Source: JALZMG01 sp963844175 (GTDB lineage Bacteria > Actinomycetota > Acidimicrobiia > Acidimicrobiales > Ilumatobacteraceae). From it: a stretch of DNA of 64,000 bases. The notes below the pieces were generated by a model. The model was not told the origin of the DNA and made no database searches. It saw only the letters and a program-made list of their open reading frames with translations. How positions within the stretch are numbered: position 1 is the first letter of the stretch; each line of letters begins with the position of its first letter. Both the position numbers and the translations under genes were made by a program. The stretch spans positions 248,001-312,000 of the forward strand of contig CAWJNE010000022.1 in NCBI GenBank assembly GCA_963844175.1, in the 5' to 3' direction. This document shows positions 48,456 to 56,839 of the stretch, in pieces.

Positions 48456-50081
48456 ATGCAGCTGGATCGCTTCCCACGCCGCCGGCGGGCCGTCGTCCTC
48501 GGCGTCGTGGCCGCCCTCGCACTGGCCGCCTGCGGCGGCGACGACGACGGCGGTGCCGAAGACGCCACGACCACTGCGGCAGGAATCGCCACCAGCGAGG
48601 CTTCCGACACGACGGGGGGCGTGACGCCCAGCGGGGCGCCGGACACGTCCGCGGACACGACCTCCGGGGGCTCGGCGCCGGTCGGGGGTGGCGGCGAGGA
48701 GGTCGTCGTCGGCGCCGTCCTCGAGCCCACCAACCTGGACCTGGTCACCCAGGCGGGAGCGGCGCTGGATCAGATCCTGCTCGACAACGTCTACGAGACC
48801 CTGCTCACGGCGACCGACGACGGGTCGGTCGAGGCGGGCCTGACCGAGCTGCCGGAGGTCTCCGAGGACGGCTTGACCTACACGTTCACGATCCCCGAGG
48901 GGGTCAACTTCCACAGCGGTGAGGCGCTGACGGCGGCCGACGTCGTGTGGTCGCTCGACGCCCAGCGGGCCGAGGGTGCCAATCAGGCCGCTCGGCTGGC
49001 GTCGATCGTCAGCGTCGAGGCGCCGGACGACCAGACGGTCGTCGTCACGTTGAGCGAACCGGACAGCGGGTTGCTGTACACGTTGACGAGGCGGGCCGGG
49101 GCGGTGCTCCAGGCCGACGCCACCGACCTCGAGACGACGGCCAACGGCACCGGCCCGTTCCGCTTCGAGGAGCGCAACCTCGGCTCGTCGATCACCCTGG
49201 TGCGCAACGACGACTACCACGGCGACGCGCCGTCCGTCTCCGGTGTCACGTTCCTCTACTTCACCGACCCCAACGCAGCGGTCAACGCGTTCACCACCGG
49301 CGATGTCGACATCCTGACCGGGGTGCGAAGTGAGCTCGTCGCTCCGCTCGCGGAGAACCCGGACTACGTCGTCAACGAGGGCTCATCGAACGGAGAGTTC
49401 ACGCTCGGCTTCAACAACGCCCGAGCACCGTTCACCGACCCGGCCGTGCGCCTGGCCATCCGCCAGGCCATCGACAAGGAGGGGATGCTCGAGCTGTTCA
49501 GTGGGTACGGCACCGTCATCGGCGGCCCGGTACCGCCGTCGGACCCGTGGTACGAGGACCTCACCGGCGTGGCGCCGTACGACCCGGCGGCCGCCGAGGC
49601 GGCGATCGAGGCCGCTGGCGCAGCCGGGACGCCGCTCACGCTGTTGTACCCGAACATCTACCCGACGTATGCCGCCGAGTACGTCGCCTCCCAGCTGGGC
49701 GACGTCGGCCTCGACGTCACGGTCGAGCTGATCGAGTTCCCGGCCTGGCTGGAGCGGGTGTTCACGAACAAGGACTACGACATGACCGTCGTCCTGCACG
49801 TCGAGCCGCGCGACATCGGCAACTACGCCAACCCGGACTACTACTGGAACTACGACTCGCCGGAGGTCCAGCAGCTGATCGCCGACGCCAAGGTCGCCCT
49901 CGACCCGGCCGAATCCGACGAGCTGCTGCGCCAGGCGGCCCGGCTGATCTCCGAGGAGTCCCCGGTCGATTGGCTCCTGCTGGGCGCCGACCTCACCGTG
50001 TCCACCCCGGACGTGACCGGCTACCCGACCAACGACACCGCCTCGCGCTTCGACGCCTCGGCCATCACCCTCCCCACCTGA
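48456..50081 (+). CDS. Peptide/nickel-type ABC substrate-binding lipoprotein
   Basis: A 541-residue family 5 binding protein: signal peptide with lipobox LALAACGG (Cys near 26), a T/S/G-rich spacer (about 30-80), then the large two-lobe fold (EDGLTYTFTIPEGVNFHSGEALTAADVVWSLD, NGTGPFRFEERNLGSSITLVRNDDYHG, PAVRLAIRQAIDKE). First gene of a complete Dpp/Opp-type importer with two permeases and two ATPases. The ligand may be a peptide but is not provable from sequence. Confidence 0.9.
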   Translation: MQLDRFPRRRRAVVLGVVAALALAACGGDDDGGAEDATTTAAGIATSEASDTTGGVTPSGAPDTSADTTSGGSAPVGGGGEEVVVGAVLEPTNLDLVTQAGAALDQILLDNVYETLLTATDDGSVEAGLTELPEVSEDGLTYTFTIPEGVNFHSGEALTAADVVWSLDAQRAEGANQAARLASIVSVEAPDDQTVVVTLSEPDSGLLYTLTRRAGAVLQADATDLETTANGTGPFRFEERNLGSSITLVRNDDYHGDAPSVSGVTFLYFTDPNAAVNAFTTGDVDILTGVRSELVAPLAENPDYVVNEGSSNGEFTLGFNNARAPFTDPAVRLAIRQAIDKEGMLELFSGYGTVIGGPVPPSDPWYEDLTGVAPYDPAAAEAAIEAAGAAGTPLTLLYPNIYPTYAAEYVASQLGDVGLDVTVELIEFPAWLERVFTNKDYDMTVVLHVEPRDIGNYANPDYYWNYDSPEVQQLIADAKVALDPAESDELLRQAARLISEESPVDWLLLGADLTVSTPDVTGYPTNDTASRFDASAITLPT

Positions 50082-50098
50082 CCCGGCCACCATCCGGT

Positions 50099-50135
50099 TC
50101 TCAAGCGTTTTCAGGGGTCAGATCTGACACCGGAT
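50099..50135. repeat. Palindromic REP-like segment between binding protein and permease
   Basis: GTCAGATCTGAC (50117-50128) is a perfect 12-base palindrome preceded by GCGTTTTCAGGG. It lies in a 98-base gap inside the operon. Confidence 0.4.
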
Positions 50136-50179
50136 CCTCAGGAGAACCTCTGGAGCGTCGTGGATGACGGTCCGTCGCC

Positions 50180-51130
50180 ATGACGTGGTTCATCGTCCGC
50201 CGGCTGGGACTGCTCGTCGTCGCCTGCCTGGTGTCGACGGTGGTCATCTTCCTGCTGCTGCGACTGCTGCCAGGCGACGTGGCCCTGGTGGTCGGGGGGA
50301 CGGAGGCCACGCCCGAGCAGGTCGCCGCCATCCGCGAGGAGCTCGGGCTCAACCGGTCATTGCTCGCGCAGTACTTGGACTGGCTGGGCGGCGCGCTGAC
50401 GGGTGACTTCGGCGTCTCGGCGCTGAACGGCGAGACGGTGACGAGCGAGCTGGGGGAGAAGCTGACCGTCACCGGGCCGCTCGTGTTGGCCTCGACGGTG
50501 CTGTCGATCCTCGTCGCCGTGCCGGTCGGTGTGGTCGCCGCGTCCCGCCACCGCAAGCCCGACGCCGTCGCCCTCTCGGCGATCAGCCAGCTCGGCATCG
50601 CCATCCCGTCGTTCCTCGTCGGTCTCGCGCTGATCATCGCCTTCGCCGTGCGCTGGGAGCTGTTCCCGGCCCAGGGGTTCCCACGCGACGGGTGGGACGA
50701 CCCGACGGCGGCCGTCCGGGCGCTGGTCCTGCCGACCGTCACGCTGGCGCTGGCCCAGGGCGCAGTGCTGTTCCGCTTCGTCCGCTCGGCGACGCTCGAC
50801 GTGCTGCACCAGGAGTACATCCGCACGGCCCGAGCGAAGGGCCTGACGCGCCAGGAGGCGCTGTGGCGGCACGGGCTGCGCAACGCCTCCCTGCCGATCA
50901 TCTCGATCCTGGGGGTGCAGGTGGCCAGCCTGATCGCCGGCATCGTCGTGATCGAGCAGGTCTTCACCCTGCCCGGCGTCGGGCAGATGCTGATCCGCGA
51001 CGTCGGCTCGCGCGATCTCGAGAAGGTCCAGGGAACCGTCGTGCTGATCGCCGTCGTCGTGCTGGTGATCGGCTTCCTGGTCGACGTGCTGCACCGTCTT
51101 GTCGACCCGCGTCTGCGGGTGTCGCCGTGA
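50180..51130 (+). CDS. Peptide-type ABC transporter permease 1 (DppB-like)
   Basis: 316 residues with six hydrophobic segments. The opening TWFIVRRLGLLVVACLVSTVVIFLLLRLLPGDVA and the EAA loop EYIRTARAKGLTRQEALWRHGLRNASLPII are diagnostic of DppB/OppB. ATG at 50180; its stop overlaps the next GTG (GTGA). Inner membrane, paired with permease 2. Confidence 0.93.
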   Translation: MTWFIVRRLGLLVVACLVSTVVIFLLLRLLPGDVALVVGGTEATPEQVAAIREELGLNRSLLAQYLDWLGGALTGDFGVSALNGETVTSELGEKLTVTGPLVLASTVLSILVAVPVGVVAASRHRKPDAVALSAISQLGIAIPSFLVGLALIIAFAVRWELFPAQGFPRDGWDDPTAAVRALVLPTVTLALAQGAVLFRFVRSATLDVLHQEYIRTARAKGLTRQEALWRHGLRNASLPIISILGVQVASLIAGIVVIEQVFTLPGVGQMLIRDVGSRDLEKVQGTVVLIAVVVLVIGFLVDVLHRLVDPRLRVSP

Positions 51131-52035
51131 GGTACGTGACCCGGTCGTGGACCGGCCGCCTCGGGCTGGCGCTCGTCGGGATCATGGTCGTGTCGGCGCT
51201 GATCTCGCTGGTCTGGACGCCTCACGACCCGACGAAGGTCGTTCCGTCCGAGAAGTGGATGTCGATGTCGTGGTCGCACCCGTTCGGCACCGACGGCGGC
51301 GGCAAGGACCTGCTGTCACAGGTGCTGGTCGGGGCGCGGACCACGCTCCTCGTCACGGTGGTGGCGGCTGGACTGGCCGCCCTCATCGGGCTGGTCCTCG
51401 GCATCGCCAGCGCGATCCTGCCGCGCCTCGTCGGAGAGTCCCTGGCCTATCTCATCGACGTCCTCATCGCCCTACCGACGCTGATCCTTGCCCTGGTCTT
51501 CGTCGCTGCGCTCGGTGGGTCGGTGTGGACGGTCTCCGTCGCCATCGGCGTCGGTTCGGGTGTCGTCCTGGCGCGCGTCGTCAAGGCCGAGGCGGCGCGC
51601 GTGCTGACTCAGGACTACGTCGTCGCCGCCGCGGCCAGCGGCTCGTCGACGTGGCGCACGGTCTGGCGCCACATCATCCCCAACATCGCGTCCACGGTGA
51701 TCGTCCAGGTCTCCCTGATCGCTGCGCTCGCCGTCCTGGCGGAGGCGGCGTTGAGCTACCTCGGGCTGACGCCGATCTCCACACCGTCGTGGGGCCGGAT
51801 GCTCTCCGAACTGCAGCTCACGGTGACGGTCCACCCGGCGTCCCTCGTGTTCCCAGGACTGGCCGTGATCGGCGCCACGCTCGGGTTCAACCTGCTCGGC
51901 GACGCCCTGCGCGACGCGATCGACCCCCGCCTGCGCGGCCGGGCCGCTGTGACGCCAGAGATCGCCGCCCGGGTCGATCGTGTCGGATCCCCGACCGGGG
52001 CCATCGCCGCCGGCACCCGGGTCGGTCGACCGTGA
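51127..52035 (+). CDS. Peptide-type ABC transporter permease 2 (DppC-like)
   Basis: 302 residues. WSHPFGTDGGGKDLLSQVLVGARTTLLV and the EAA loop QDYVVAAAASGSSTWRTVWRHIIPNIASTVIVQ mark the DppC type; it ends with the family's GDALRDAIDPRLRG. About five or six TM segments. GTG start, overlapping both neighbours by GTGA. Confidence 0.93.
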   Translation: MRYVTRSWTGRLGLALVGIMVVSALISLVWTPHDPTKVVPSEKWMSMSWSHPFGTDGGGKDLLSQVLVGARTTLLVTVVAAGLAALIGLVLGIASAILPRLVGESLAYLIDVLIALPTLILALVFVAALGGSVWTVSVAIGVGSGVVLARVVKAEAARVLTQDYVVAAAASGSSTWRTVWRHIIPNIASTVIVQVSLIAALAVLAEAALSYLGLTPISTPSWGRMLSELQLTVTVHPASLVFPGLAVIGATLGFNLLGDALRDAIDPRLRGRAAVTPEIAARVDRVGSPTGAIAAGTRVGRP

Positions 52036-52814
52036 CGCTCCTGGAGGTCGACGACCTGACCGTCGCCTTCGCCGGCCGGCCCGTGGTCGACGGCGTCTCG
52101 TTCCAGCTCGACACCGGCGAGCGACTGGGGGTGATCGGCGAGTCCGGGTCCGGCAAGACGCTCACCGCCCTCGCCGTCCTCGGCCTCGCCCCCGACGCCG
52201 CCACGGTGACCGGGCGCGTACGCCTCGCCGGCGAGGAGTTGTTGGGACGACCGGACCGGCACCTGGCGCGGCTGCGCGGCGACCGCCTGTCCATGGTGTT
52301 CCAGGACCCGCGCACCGCGCTCAACCCGGTCATGCGGGTCGGGCGGCAGATCTCCGAGGCCGTTCGGCTGCACCGGGGGCTCGGGCGCCGCGCCGCCGCG
52401 GTGGTGGCCCAGGAATGGTGCGCGCGGGTCGGCCTGCCGGAACCGGAGCGGACGGTGCGGGCGTATCCGCATCAGCTCTCCGGCGGCCAGCGCCAGCGCG
52501 TCGGGATCGCCATCGCCCTGGCGTGCCGACCGGCGCTGCTGATCGCCGACGAGCCGACGACCGCGCTCGACGTGACGGTCCAGGCCGGCGTCGTCGCCCT
52601 GCTGCGGGAGCTCGTCGACGAGGAAGGCACGGCGCTGCTGTTCATCAGCCACGACCTGGCGCTCGTGGCGTCGATCGCCGAGCGGATCCTGGTCATGCGC
52701 GACGGGCGCATCGTCGAGCACGCCGACGCGTCGTCGATGGTCGAACGGCCGGCCGACGAGTACACACGCCGGCTACTCGATGCCGCCCGCCGCACCTCCT
52801 TGGAGGCGACGTGA
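52032..52814 (+). CDS. Peptide-type ABC transporter ATPase 1 (DppD-like)
   Basis: 260 residues. Walker A GESGSGKTLTA, Q-loop MVFQDPRTALNPVM, signature LSGGQRQRVGIAIALA, Walker B LLIADEPTTALDVT and the switch His in ISHDLALV. It is shorter than typical DppD and lacks the C-terminal Cys cluster of some members. GTG start overlapping the permease stop. Confidence 0.92.
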   Translation: MTLLEVDDLTVAFAGRPVVDGVSFQLDTGERLGVIGESGSGKTLTALAVLGLAPDAATVTGRVRLAGEELLGRPDRHLARLRGDRLSMVFQDPRTALNPVMRVGRQISEAVRLHRGLGRRAAAVVAQEWCARVGLPEPERTVRAYPHQLSGGQRQRVGIAIALACRPALLIADEPTTALDVTVQAGVVALLRELVDEEGTALLFISHDLALVASIAERILVMRDGRIVEHADASSMVERPADEYTRRLLDAARRTSLEAT

Positions 52815-53620
52815 GCGGGCGTTCGGACGAGCTGATCCAGCCGCTCCTGCGGGCCGAGGGCATCCATCGCGACTACGCGCTACCGCGCCAGTCGCCGTTC
52901 GGGCCCCGAGCCGTGCGCCATGCGCTGGCCGGTGTCGACCTGGAGCTGGAGGAGGGCGGCAGCCTCGGCATCGTCGGGGAGTCGGGTTCGGGGAAGTCGA
53001 CGCTGGTGCGCATCCTGCTGGGGCTGGATCGGGCCACCGCTGGAACGGTGTGGTTCCGCGGCCGGGTGGTGGAGCCCGGCCGGCCCCGCCAGTTGCGGTG
53101 GTTGCGGCGCGCCGCCCAGGTGGTGCTGCAGGACCCGTCGAGCTCGCTGGACCCGCGGATGACGGTCGGCTCGATCGTGCGCGAGCCGCTGGTCTGCCTC
53201 GACATCGACGGGGACCACGGCACCCGCGTGGCGGAGGTGCTGGAGACGGTCGGGCTGGATCCGGCGTGGCGGGCTCGCTATCCACATGAGCTGTCGGGCG
53301 GGCAGCAGCAGCGGGTCGCCATCGCCAGGGCCATCGCCGCCCGCCCGGCACTGCTCGTCGGCGACGAGCCGGTCAGCGCACTCGACGTGTCCGTGCGCGT
53401 GCAGATCCTCGACCTGCTCCGCCACCTGGCCGGCGAGTACGGGTTCGCCCTCGTCCTCGTCTCCCACGACCTCGGCGTGGTGCGCTACCTGTGTGATGAC
53501 GTCATGGTCCTGCGCGACGGCGTCGTCGTCGAGCAGGGACCCACCGAGGACGTCTTCGTCGACCCGTCGGCCGCGTACACCCGCGCCCTGCTCGACGCCG
53601 TCCCCCGCCTCTCGTCCTGA
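52811..53620 (+). CDS. Peptide-type ABC transporter ATPase 2 (DppF-like)
   Basis: 269 residues. Walker A GESGSGKSTLVR, VVLQDPSSSLDPRMTVG, signature LSGGQQQRVAIARAIA, Walker B LLVGDEPVSALDVSV, switch VSHDLGVV. The DppF-type opening RDYALPRQSPFGPRAVRHALAGVDLELEEG shows the insertion before the Walker A strand. Last gene of the operon; a hairpin follows. Confidence 0.92.
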   Translation: MSGRSDELIQPLLRAEGIHRDYALPRQSPFGPRAVRHALAGVDLELEEGGSLGIVGESGSGKSTLVRILLGLDRATAGTVWFRGRVVEPGRPRQLRWLRRAAQVVLQDPSSSLDPRMTVGSIVREPLVCLDIDGDHGTRVAEVLETVGLDPAWRARYPHELSGGQQQRVAIARAIAARPALLVGDEPVSALDVSVRVQILDLLRHLAGEYGFALVLVSHDLGVVRYLCDDVMVLRDGVVVEQGPTEDVFVDPSAAYTRALLDAVPRLSS

Positions 53621-53632
53621 GCGCCCTCGTCC

Positions 53633-53661
53633 GCGAATTGGTTGGTGGGCAACCAATTCGC
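53633..53661. terminator. Hairpin between convergent genes
   Basis: GCGAATTGGTTG (53633-53644) and CAACCAATTCGC (53650-53661) are exact complements with a five-base loop. It sits between the dppF-like stop and the stop of the P1 peptidase gene and can serve both strands. Confidence 0.65.
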
Positions 53662-53675
53662 TGACCAGGACGGGG

Positions 53676-54725
53676 TCAGGTGCGGATGGCGGACGGCAGC
53701 TGGTCGCGGTACGACGGCATCGTGCCGGCCGAGGTCGCCGCGAGCACGGCGTGCACGATGGCCCTGGCCACGGCGTCGGCGGCGGCGGCGATGATCGACG
53801 TGAGCTGGGCGAACCGTGTCATCGCCGGCCGGATGAACGTCGCCGGCGCATCGTCCGGCAGCTCCCGTGCGCACGTGGCGAGTGCGAAGCACACGTCGCC
53901 GTCGGTGTAGGTGTGGATCGGGCTGATCGCCCGGGCCATGCCGTCGTGGCCGGCACCAGCCAGTCGGGTGCACTCCGGTTTGGTCAACCGGGCATCCGTC
54001 GCCACCACGGCGAGGGTCGTGTTGAGCGTCGGTGGCGTGAAGGTCAGCTGCCGGAACGCCGCCACCTCACCGCGTTGCGGACGGCGCAGCACGGCGAACT
54101 CGTCGCCGATCCCGTGACGGGCGCCCCACAGCGTGCCGGTAGCCGGGTCGACCGGGCTGCCGCCGGAGTTGAGGATCACCAGCGCGGCGACGGTGATGCC
54201 GGCGGTCGTGACCACGCTGGCCGAGCCGACGCCGCCCTTCAGGGCCGCGGCGTGGGCGCCGGTGCCGGCGCCGACCGTGCCTTGGCGCAGCGCCGTCGTT
54301 CGCGCTGCGGCGGCGGCTCGCCGGCCGAACTCGACCGTCGGCCGGTTGGCGAAGACGCCCCCGGCGCCGAGGTCGAAGATCACCGCCGACGGCACGATCG
54401 GCACGACGTGATGCGGCAGGTGCCCGATGCGGAACCCGCGTTCGCGCTCCTCGAGCCAGGCCATCACGCCACCGGCGGCGTCGAGGCCGTAGGCGCTGCC
54501 GCCCGTGAGGCAGATCCCGTCGACCTCGCTGACCATGTTCAACGGGTGCAGCGGGTCGGTCTCGCGGGTGCCGGGACCACCGCCGCGTACGTCGACGCCA
54601 CCGATCGTGCCCGGGGGCGGGAGCACGACCGTCGTGCCCGTGAGCCAGCCCCTCCCGGTGCGCTGGTGGTGGCCGACCTTCACGCCGGAGACGTCGGTCA
54701 GGTCGTTGTGGGGGCCGATCGTCAC
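53676..54725 (-). CDS. P1 (S58, DmpA-type) family aminopeptidase
   Basis: A 349-residue Ntn-hydrolase-like protein. GLTGGSAYGLDAAGGVMAWLEE-type opening (about 74-92), GTVGAGTGAHAAALKGGVGSASV (149-171), and an Asn186-Ser187 pair (LNSGG) that is the probable autocleavage site creating the N-terminal Ser nucleophile. Members hydrolyse D- or beta-amino acid-containing peptides. GTG start overlaps the M20 stop, so both hydrolases are translated together, next to a peptide importer. Confidence 0.88.
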   Translation of the reverse strand: MTIGPHNDLTDVSGVKVGHHQRTGRGWLTGTTVVLPPPGTIGGVDVRGGGPGTRETDPLHPLNMVSEVDGICLTGGSAYGLDAAGGVMAWLEERERGFRIGHLPHHVVPIVPSAVIFDLGAGGVFANRPTVEFGRRAAAAARTTALRQGTVGAGTGAHAAALKGGVGSASVVTTAGITVAALVILNSGGSPVDPATGTLWGARHGIGDEFAVLRRPQRGEVAAFRQLTFTPPTLNTTLAVVATDARLTKPECTRLAGAGHDGMARAISPIHTYTDGDVCFALATCARELPDDAPATFIRPAMTRFAQLTSIIAAAADAVARAIVHAVLAATSAGTMPSYRDQLPSAIRT

Positions 54726-55909
54726 GGTGCGGCGTGCAGGAACCGGTGGGCGGCCTCGACGTAGACGTCGGCGTGGCGGAGCAGGTCGTCGACCTCGACG
54801 AACTCATCGGCCTGGTGGGCGATCCATTTGCCGCCGGGCCCGTACACGACCGTCGGGATCCCGGTGCGTGACGTGATGATCGTCCCGTCGGTGGACCCGG
54901 GCACGCCGCCGAGGCGAGGTTCGGAGCCGCCGACGGCCTCGTGGGCCTCCCACACCGCGCGTACGAGACGATCGTCATCGGCCACCGCGATCGCCGGTCG
55001 ATCGTCGATCACCGTCATCTCGGTGGCGATCCCGAGCGGCGCGGCGGCCGCAGCGACGAGATCGGCGAGCTCGGGCACCAGCGCGGCGTGGTCGAGCCCG
55101 GGGAGCGTGCGCACGTCGACCCACATCGACGCGTTGGCGGGCATCACGTTCATCTGCGCGGCGGTGCCGGCGGCCAGCACCGTCGCCGTGATCCACACCT
55201 GCCCGAGGTACGGGTCATCACCGTGGCGTGCCTGCAGCACGAGCTCGTGGTCGGCCAGCGCGGTGATCGCAGCGGCGACACCGCGGTTCGGGTTGCGCCC
55301 CTCGAACGGCATGGCGCCGTGGGCCATCTTGCCGTGCAGGTCGATGCGCAGGCGGACCGCTCCCTTGGCGACGTGGCAGATCTCGCCGCCTTCGGGCTCG
55401 CAGCAGATCGCCGCATCGACGCCGTCGGTGCGGCCACGGGCGACCATGTCCTTGGCGCCGAGCATCATGCCCTCTTCGTCGACGAGCGCAGCGAGCACCA
55501 CCCTGCCGGGGAACGGCCCGCGCCGGGACAGGGCATCGGCGGCGAAGAGCATTGCGGCCAGCCCGCCCTTCATGTCAGCGGCCCCGCGCCCCCACACCTT
55601 GCCGTCGCGCAGCTCGCCGCCGAAGGGGTCGACGGTCCAGCCGTCACCCTCCGTGACGACGTCCGTGTGCCCTTCGAACATCAACGTCGGGCCGGGCCCT
55701 CCGCCTCCCTCGACGACCGCGATGACGTTGGGGCGCCCGGGAGCCACCATGTCGATCTCGGGATCCCAGCCGAACGCCCGCATCTGCTCGGCGACCAGCT
55801 CGGCGGCGGGCTGCTCGTCCAGGCCACGCGCCGGGTCGTGCACGCTGGGGATGCGCACGAGCTGCCGGACGAACCGGACCAAGGCGTCGCCGTCGATGCC
55901 CTCGATCAT
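54722..55909 (-). CDS. M20 family metallopeptidase/deacylase
   Basis: A 395-residue dizinc amidohydrolase (ArgE/DapE/carboxypeptidase G2 family). Metal ligands are visible: His81 and Asp83 (EGHTDVV), bridging Asp112 (GAADMKGG), catalytic Glu145 and ligand Glu146, Glu171, and the C-terminal His in IAHQADEFV. A lid domain interrupts the catalytic domain. Substrate is unknown, probably an N-acyl amino acid or peptide. ATG at 55909; a family C repeat fragment lies upstream. Confidence 0.9.
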   Translation of the reverse strand: MIEGIDGDALVRFVRQLVRIPSVHDPARGLDEQPAAELVAEQMRAFGWDPEIDMVAPGRPNVIAVVEGGGGPGPTLMFEGHTDVVTEGDGWTVDPFGGELRDGKVWGRGAADMKGGLAAMLFAADALSRRGPFPGRVVLAALVDEEGMMLGAKDMVARGRTDGVDAAICCEPEGGEICHVAKGAVRLRIDLHGKMAHGAMPFEGRNPNRGVAAAITALADHELVLQARHGDDPYLGQVWITATVLAAGTAAQMNVMPANASMWVDVRTLPGLDHAALVPELADLVAAAAAPLGIATEMTVIDDRPAIAVADDDRLVRAVWEAHEAVGGSEPRLGGVPGSTDGTIITSRTGIPTVVYGPGGKWIAHQADEFVEVDDLLRHADVYVEAAHRFLHAAP

Positions 55910-55965
55910 GTGCGTCCCTCACGGTTGACGGTCACGCCGAGCCGGACCGATGCACGCACTCGGCC

Positions 55966-56019
55966 ATGAGCGAGAAGACCGTGATGATGATTCGCTCGGT
56001 CGAGGACTCCCTCGCTCAT
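55966..56019 (-). repeat. Repeat family C, shortened copy 4
   Basis: The minus strand reads ATGAGCGAGGGAGTCCTCGA, matching the first about 54 bases of the family C unit; the later half with the start-codon hairpin is missing or replaced. The ends ATGAGCGAG and CTCGCTCAT are complementary. Confidence 0.65.
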
Positions 56020-56026
56020 GGGCGCG

Positions 56027-56797
56027 TCAGGTCGGCGGGTCGAAGCGGCCGTCGGCAGCCGTCCAGCCCCCGTCGACGAAGACCGTCGTGCCGGTGACGT
56101 AGCTGCTGGCATCCGACGCAAGGTAGACCACCGCGCCGGCCAGCTCCGAGGGCTGGGCCCACCGCCGCAGGATGGTCTTGTCGGCGTAGGCCTGGTACCA
56201 CTCGGGCCTGGCGATGATCGGCGCCGTGAGCGGCGTCTCCACCACGCCGGGTGCGATGGTGTTGGCCCGGACGCCCCGGGGTCCCAACTCGGCAGCGAGC
56301 GTGCGGAACAGCATCACCGTCGCCGCCTTGGTCGCCGCGTACGCACCCTGACCGGGCTCGGTGGTCAGGGAGCGGATCGAGGTGAACCCGATCATCGAGC
56401 CCCGCCCGGCTTCGGCCATCAGCCGGCCGAACGTCCGGCACAGCCGGAACGTGCCCTTGAGGTTGAGGTCGACGACGCGATCGAGCTCCTCGTCGCTGTA
56501 GTCGGCGATCGGCTTGCGGACGTTGACCGCCGGCGTGGTGACCAGGATGTCCGGCGCGCCGAACTCGCCGGCGACGGCGTCGATCGTGGCCGCATCGAGC
56601 AGATCCAGATGCCGCGCCGTGGCCCCGCCGTCGAGCGCCGCGCCGACCTCCTCGGCGGTTGCCAGGTCGACGTCGGCGCAGACGACGCGGGCGCCGAAGT
56701 CGCTCAGCCCACGTGCCGCGGCGGCGCCGATGCCCCGCCCGGCACCGACGACGAGCGCGACCCGACCGTCGAGGTCGAACAGCGTTCTGGCCGTCAC
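56027..56797 (-). CDS. Short-chain dehydrogenase/reductase
   Basis: A 256-residue SDR: GAGRGIG at 18-24, catalytic Ser140, Tyr153 and Lys157 (YAATK), and the C-terminal GTTVFVDGGWTAADG. The usual NNAG is replaced by TTPA (87-90). Starts with GTG at 56797, 42 bases after the ALDH stop, so ALDH and SDR probably act in one catabolic or detoxification pathway. Confidence 0.88.
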   Translation of the reverse strand: MTARTLFDLDGRVALVVGAGRGIGAAAARGLSDFGARVVCADVDLATAEEVGAALDGGATARHLDLLDAATIDAVAGEFGAPDILVTTPAVNVRKPIADYSDEELDRVVDLNLKGTFRLCRTFGRLMAEAGRGSMIGFTSIRSLTTEPGQGAYAATKAATVMLFRTLAAELGPRGVRANTIAPGVVETPLTAPIIARPEWYQAYADKTILRRWAQPSELAGAVVYLASDASSYVTGTTVFVDGGWTAADGRFDPPT

Positions 56798-56839
56798 GGT
56801 CGACTCACTGGGATCCGTTCCGACGGCCAGAACGGGTGC

